Positions 51,372-51,612 of a stretch of DNA of 51,612 bases are shown here, piece by piece. The translations under genes and the position numbers were made by a program. The notes under the pieces were generated by a model that saw only the letters and a program-made list of their open reading frames with translations, made no database searches and was not told the DNA's origin. Source of the stretch: Oscillospiraceae bacterium (GTDB lineage: Bacteria; Bacillota; Clostridia; Oscillospirales; Ruminococcaceae); contig JAQXGE010000027.1 of the NCBI GenBank assembly GCA_029006135.1, positions 1 through 51,612 of the forward strand, written 5' to 3'. Numbering within the stretch: the stretch's first letter is position 1; each line of letters opens with the position of its first letter.

Positions 51372-51612
51372 GTAAGCAAGACACTTTATCCGCATCCCGC
51401 ATGGGCAGCGCGCCGGTTGGCCCGCTGCTCCTTTCCTGTGCGGTCCCAATGATGATTTCCATGCTGGTCCAGGCACTGTACAATGTGGTTGACAGCATCT
51501 TTGTCAGCCGAATTGATGAGGCTGCCCTGTCCGCCGTATCGCTGGCGTTCCCGATTCAAAACCTGATGATTGCCTTTGCGGTGGGTACTGCGGTGGGTGT
51601 CAACGCACACCT
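51368..51612 (+). CDS. MATE-family efflux transporter, N-terminal part (cut by window end)
   Basis: 81 codons visible. GSAPVGPLLLSCAVPMMISM, LVQALYNVVDSIFVSRIDEA and ALSAVSLAFPIQNLMIAFAV are the first membrane segments of a MATE transporter (Na+ or H+ coupled drug/metabolite export). The ATG overlaps the preceding stop (ATGA), so the two genes are co-translated. The rest lies outside the window. Confidence 0.93.
   Translation, partial: MSKQDTLSASRMGSAPVGPLLLSCAVPMMISMLVQALYNVVDSIFVSRIDEAALSAVSLAFPIQNLMIAFAVGTAVGVNAH

Overview
The window looks like the chromosome of a spore-forming member of the Clostridia, most likely Oscillospiraceae (Faecalibacterium/Subdoligranulum/Gemmiger-like). The evidence is moderately high GC, Firmicutes gene order (yqfC-yqfD-phoH-ybeY-dgkA-era-yqzL-recO-mutS2), sporulation genes (spoIVB, yqfC, yqfD, ylbJ, a SpoIIQ-like M23 protein), a SUF system ending in SufU, and a PyrD/PyrK class 1B pyrimidine operon. 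Genus assignment is inference.

Layout. 1-250: 3' end of an IS30-type transposase and a hairpin-rich repeat. 254-2320: spoIVB diverging from a TetR-type regulator. 2373-11338 (minus): an unrecognised 311-aa protein and the housekeeping/sporulation cluster mutS2, recO, yqzL-like, era, dgkA, ybeY, phoH, yqfD, yqfC. 11381-13938 (plus): ylbJ, a Cys-rich small protein, a membrane protein and tRNA-Thr. 13987-15581 (minus): a small membrane protein, an ArsC/Spx-like protein and an esterase. 15836-20856: sufCBDSU under a strong promoter overlapped downstream by a perfect palindromic operator. 20871-22320: DUF1294 protein, a complete IS200-type element and HU. 22607-31762 (minus): pyrC-pyrF-pyrK-pyrD-pyrE-carA-carB, whose leader holds a short ORF whose stop codon abuts a terminator, suggesting attenuation. 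31897-34529 (minus): zinc-ribbon protein, SigH-like sigma factor, and a sodium-pump decarboxylase beta subunit with a 43-aa partner behind a yybP-ykoY (Mn2+) riboswitch.

34511-44238 is the most interesting part: about 9.7 kb bounded by a 31-bp direct repeat (29/31 identical). It holds a complete sugar-sensing and uptake locus: AraC-type response regulator, YesM/LytS-type kinase, sugar-binding lipoprotein, then a galactose-type ABC transporter. Two transporter parts are unusual. The binding protein MglB reads as a natural circular permutation of the galactose-binding fold: the usual N-terminal segment is at the C-terminus. The permease MglC carries an extra cytoplasmic, mostly coiled-coil N-terminal domain of about 220 residues. 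A terminator-like hairpin between mglB and mglA probably sets their ratio.

After tRNA-Leu (44287) come three genes that look like prophage remains, then a GtrB-like glycosyltransferase. A zinc/cadmium resistance operon follows (ArsR-type repressor with a palindromic operator, free-standing HMA protein, P1B-ATPase). The window ends with the SpoIIQ-like protein, a cytidylate-kinase-like protein and the start of a MATE transporter.

All calls come from reading the sequence; no database search was run. Family-level comparisons, including the MglB alignment, rest on recalled family sequences and should be confirmed computationally.
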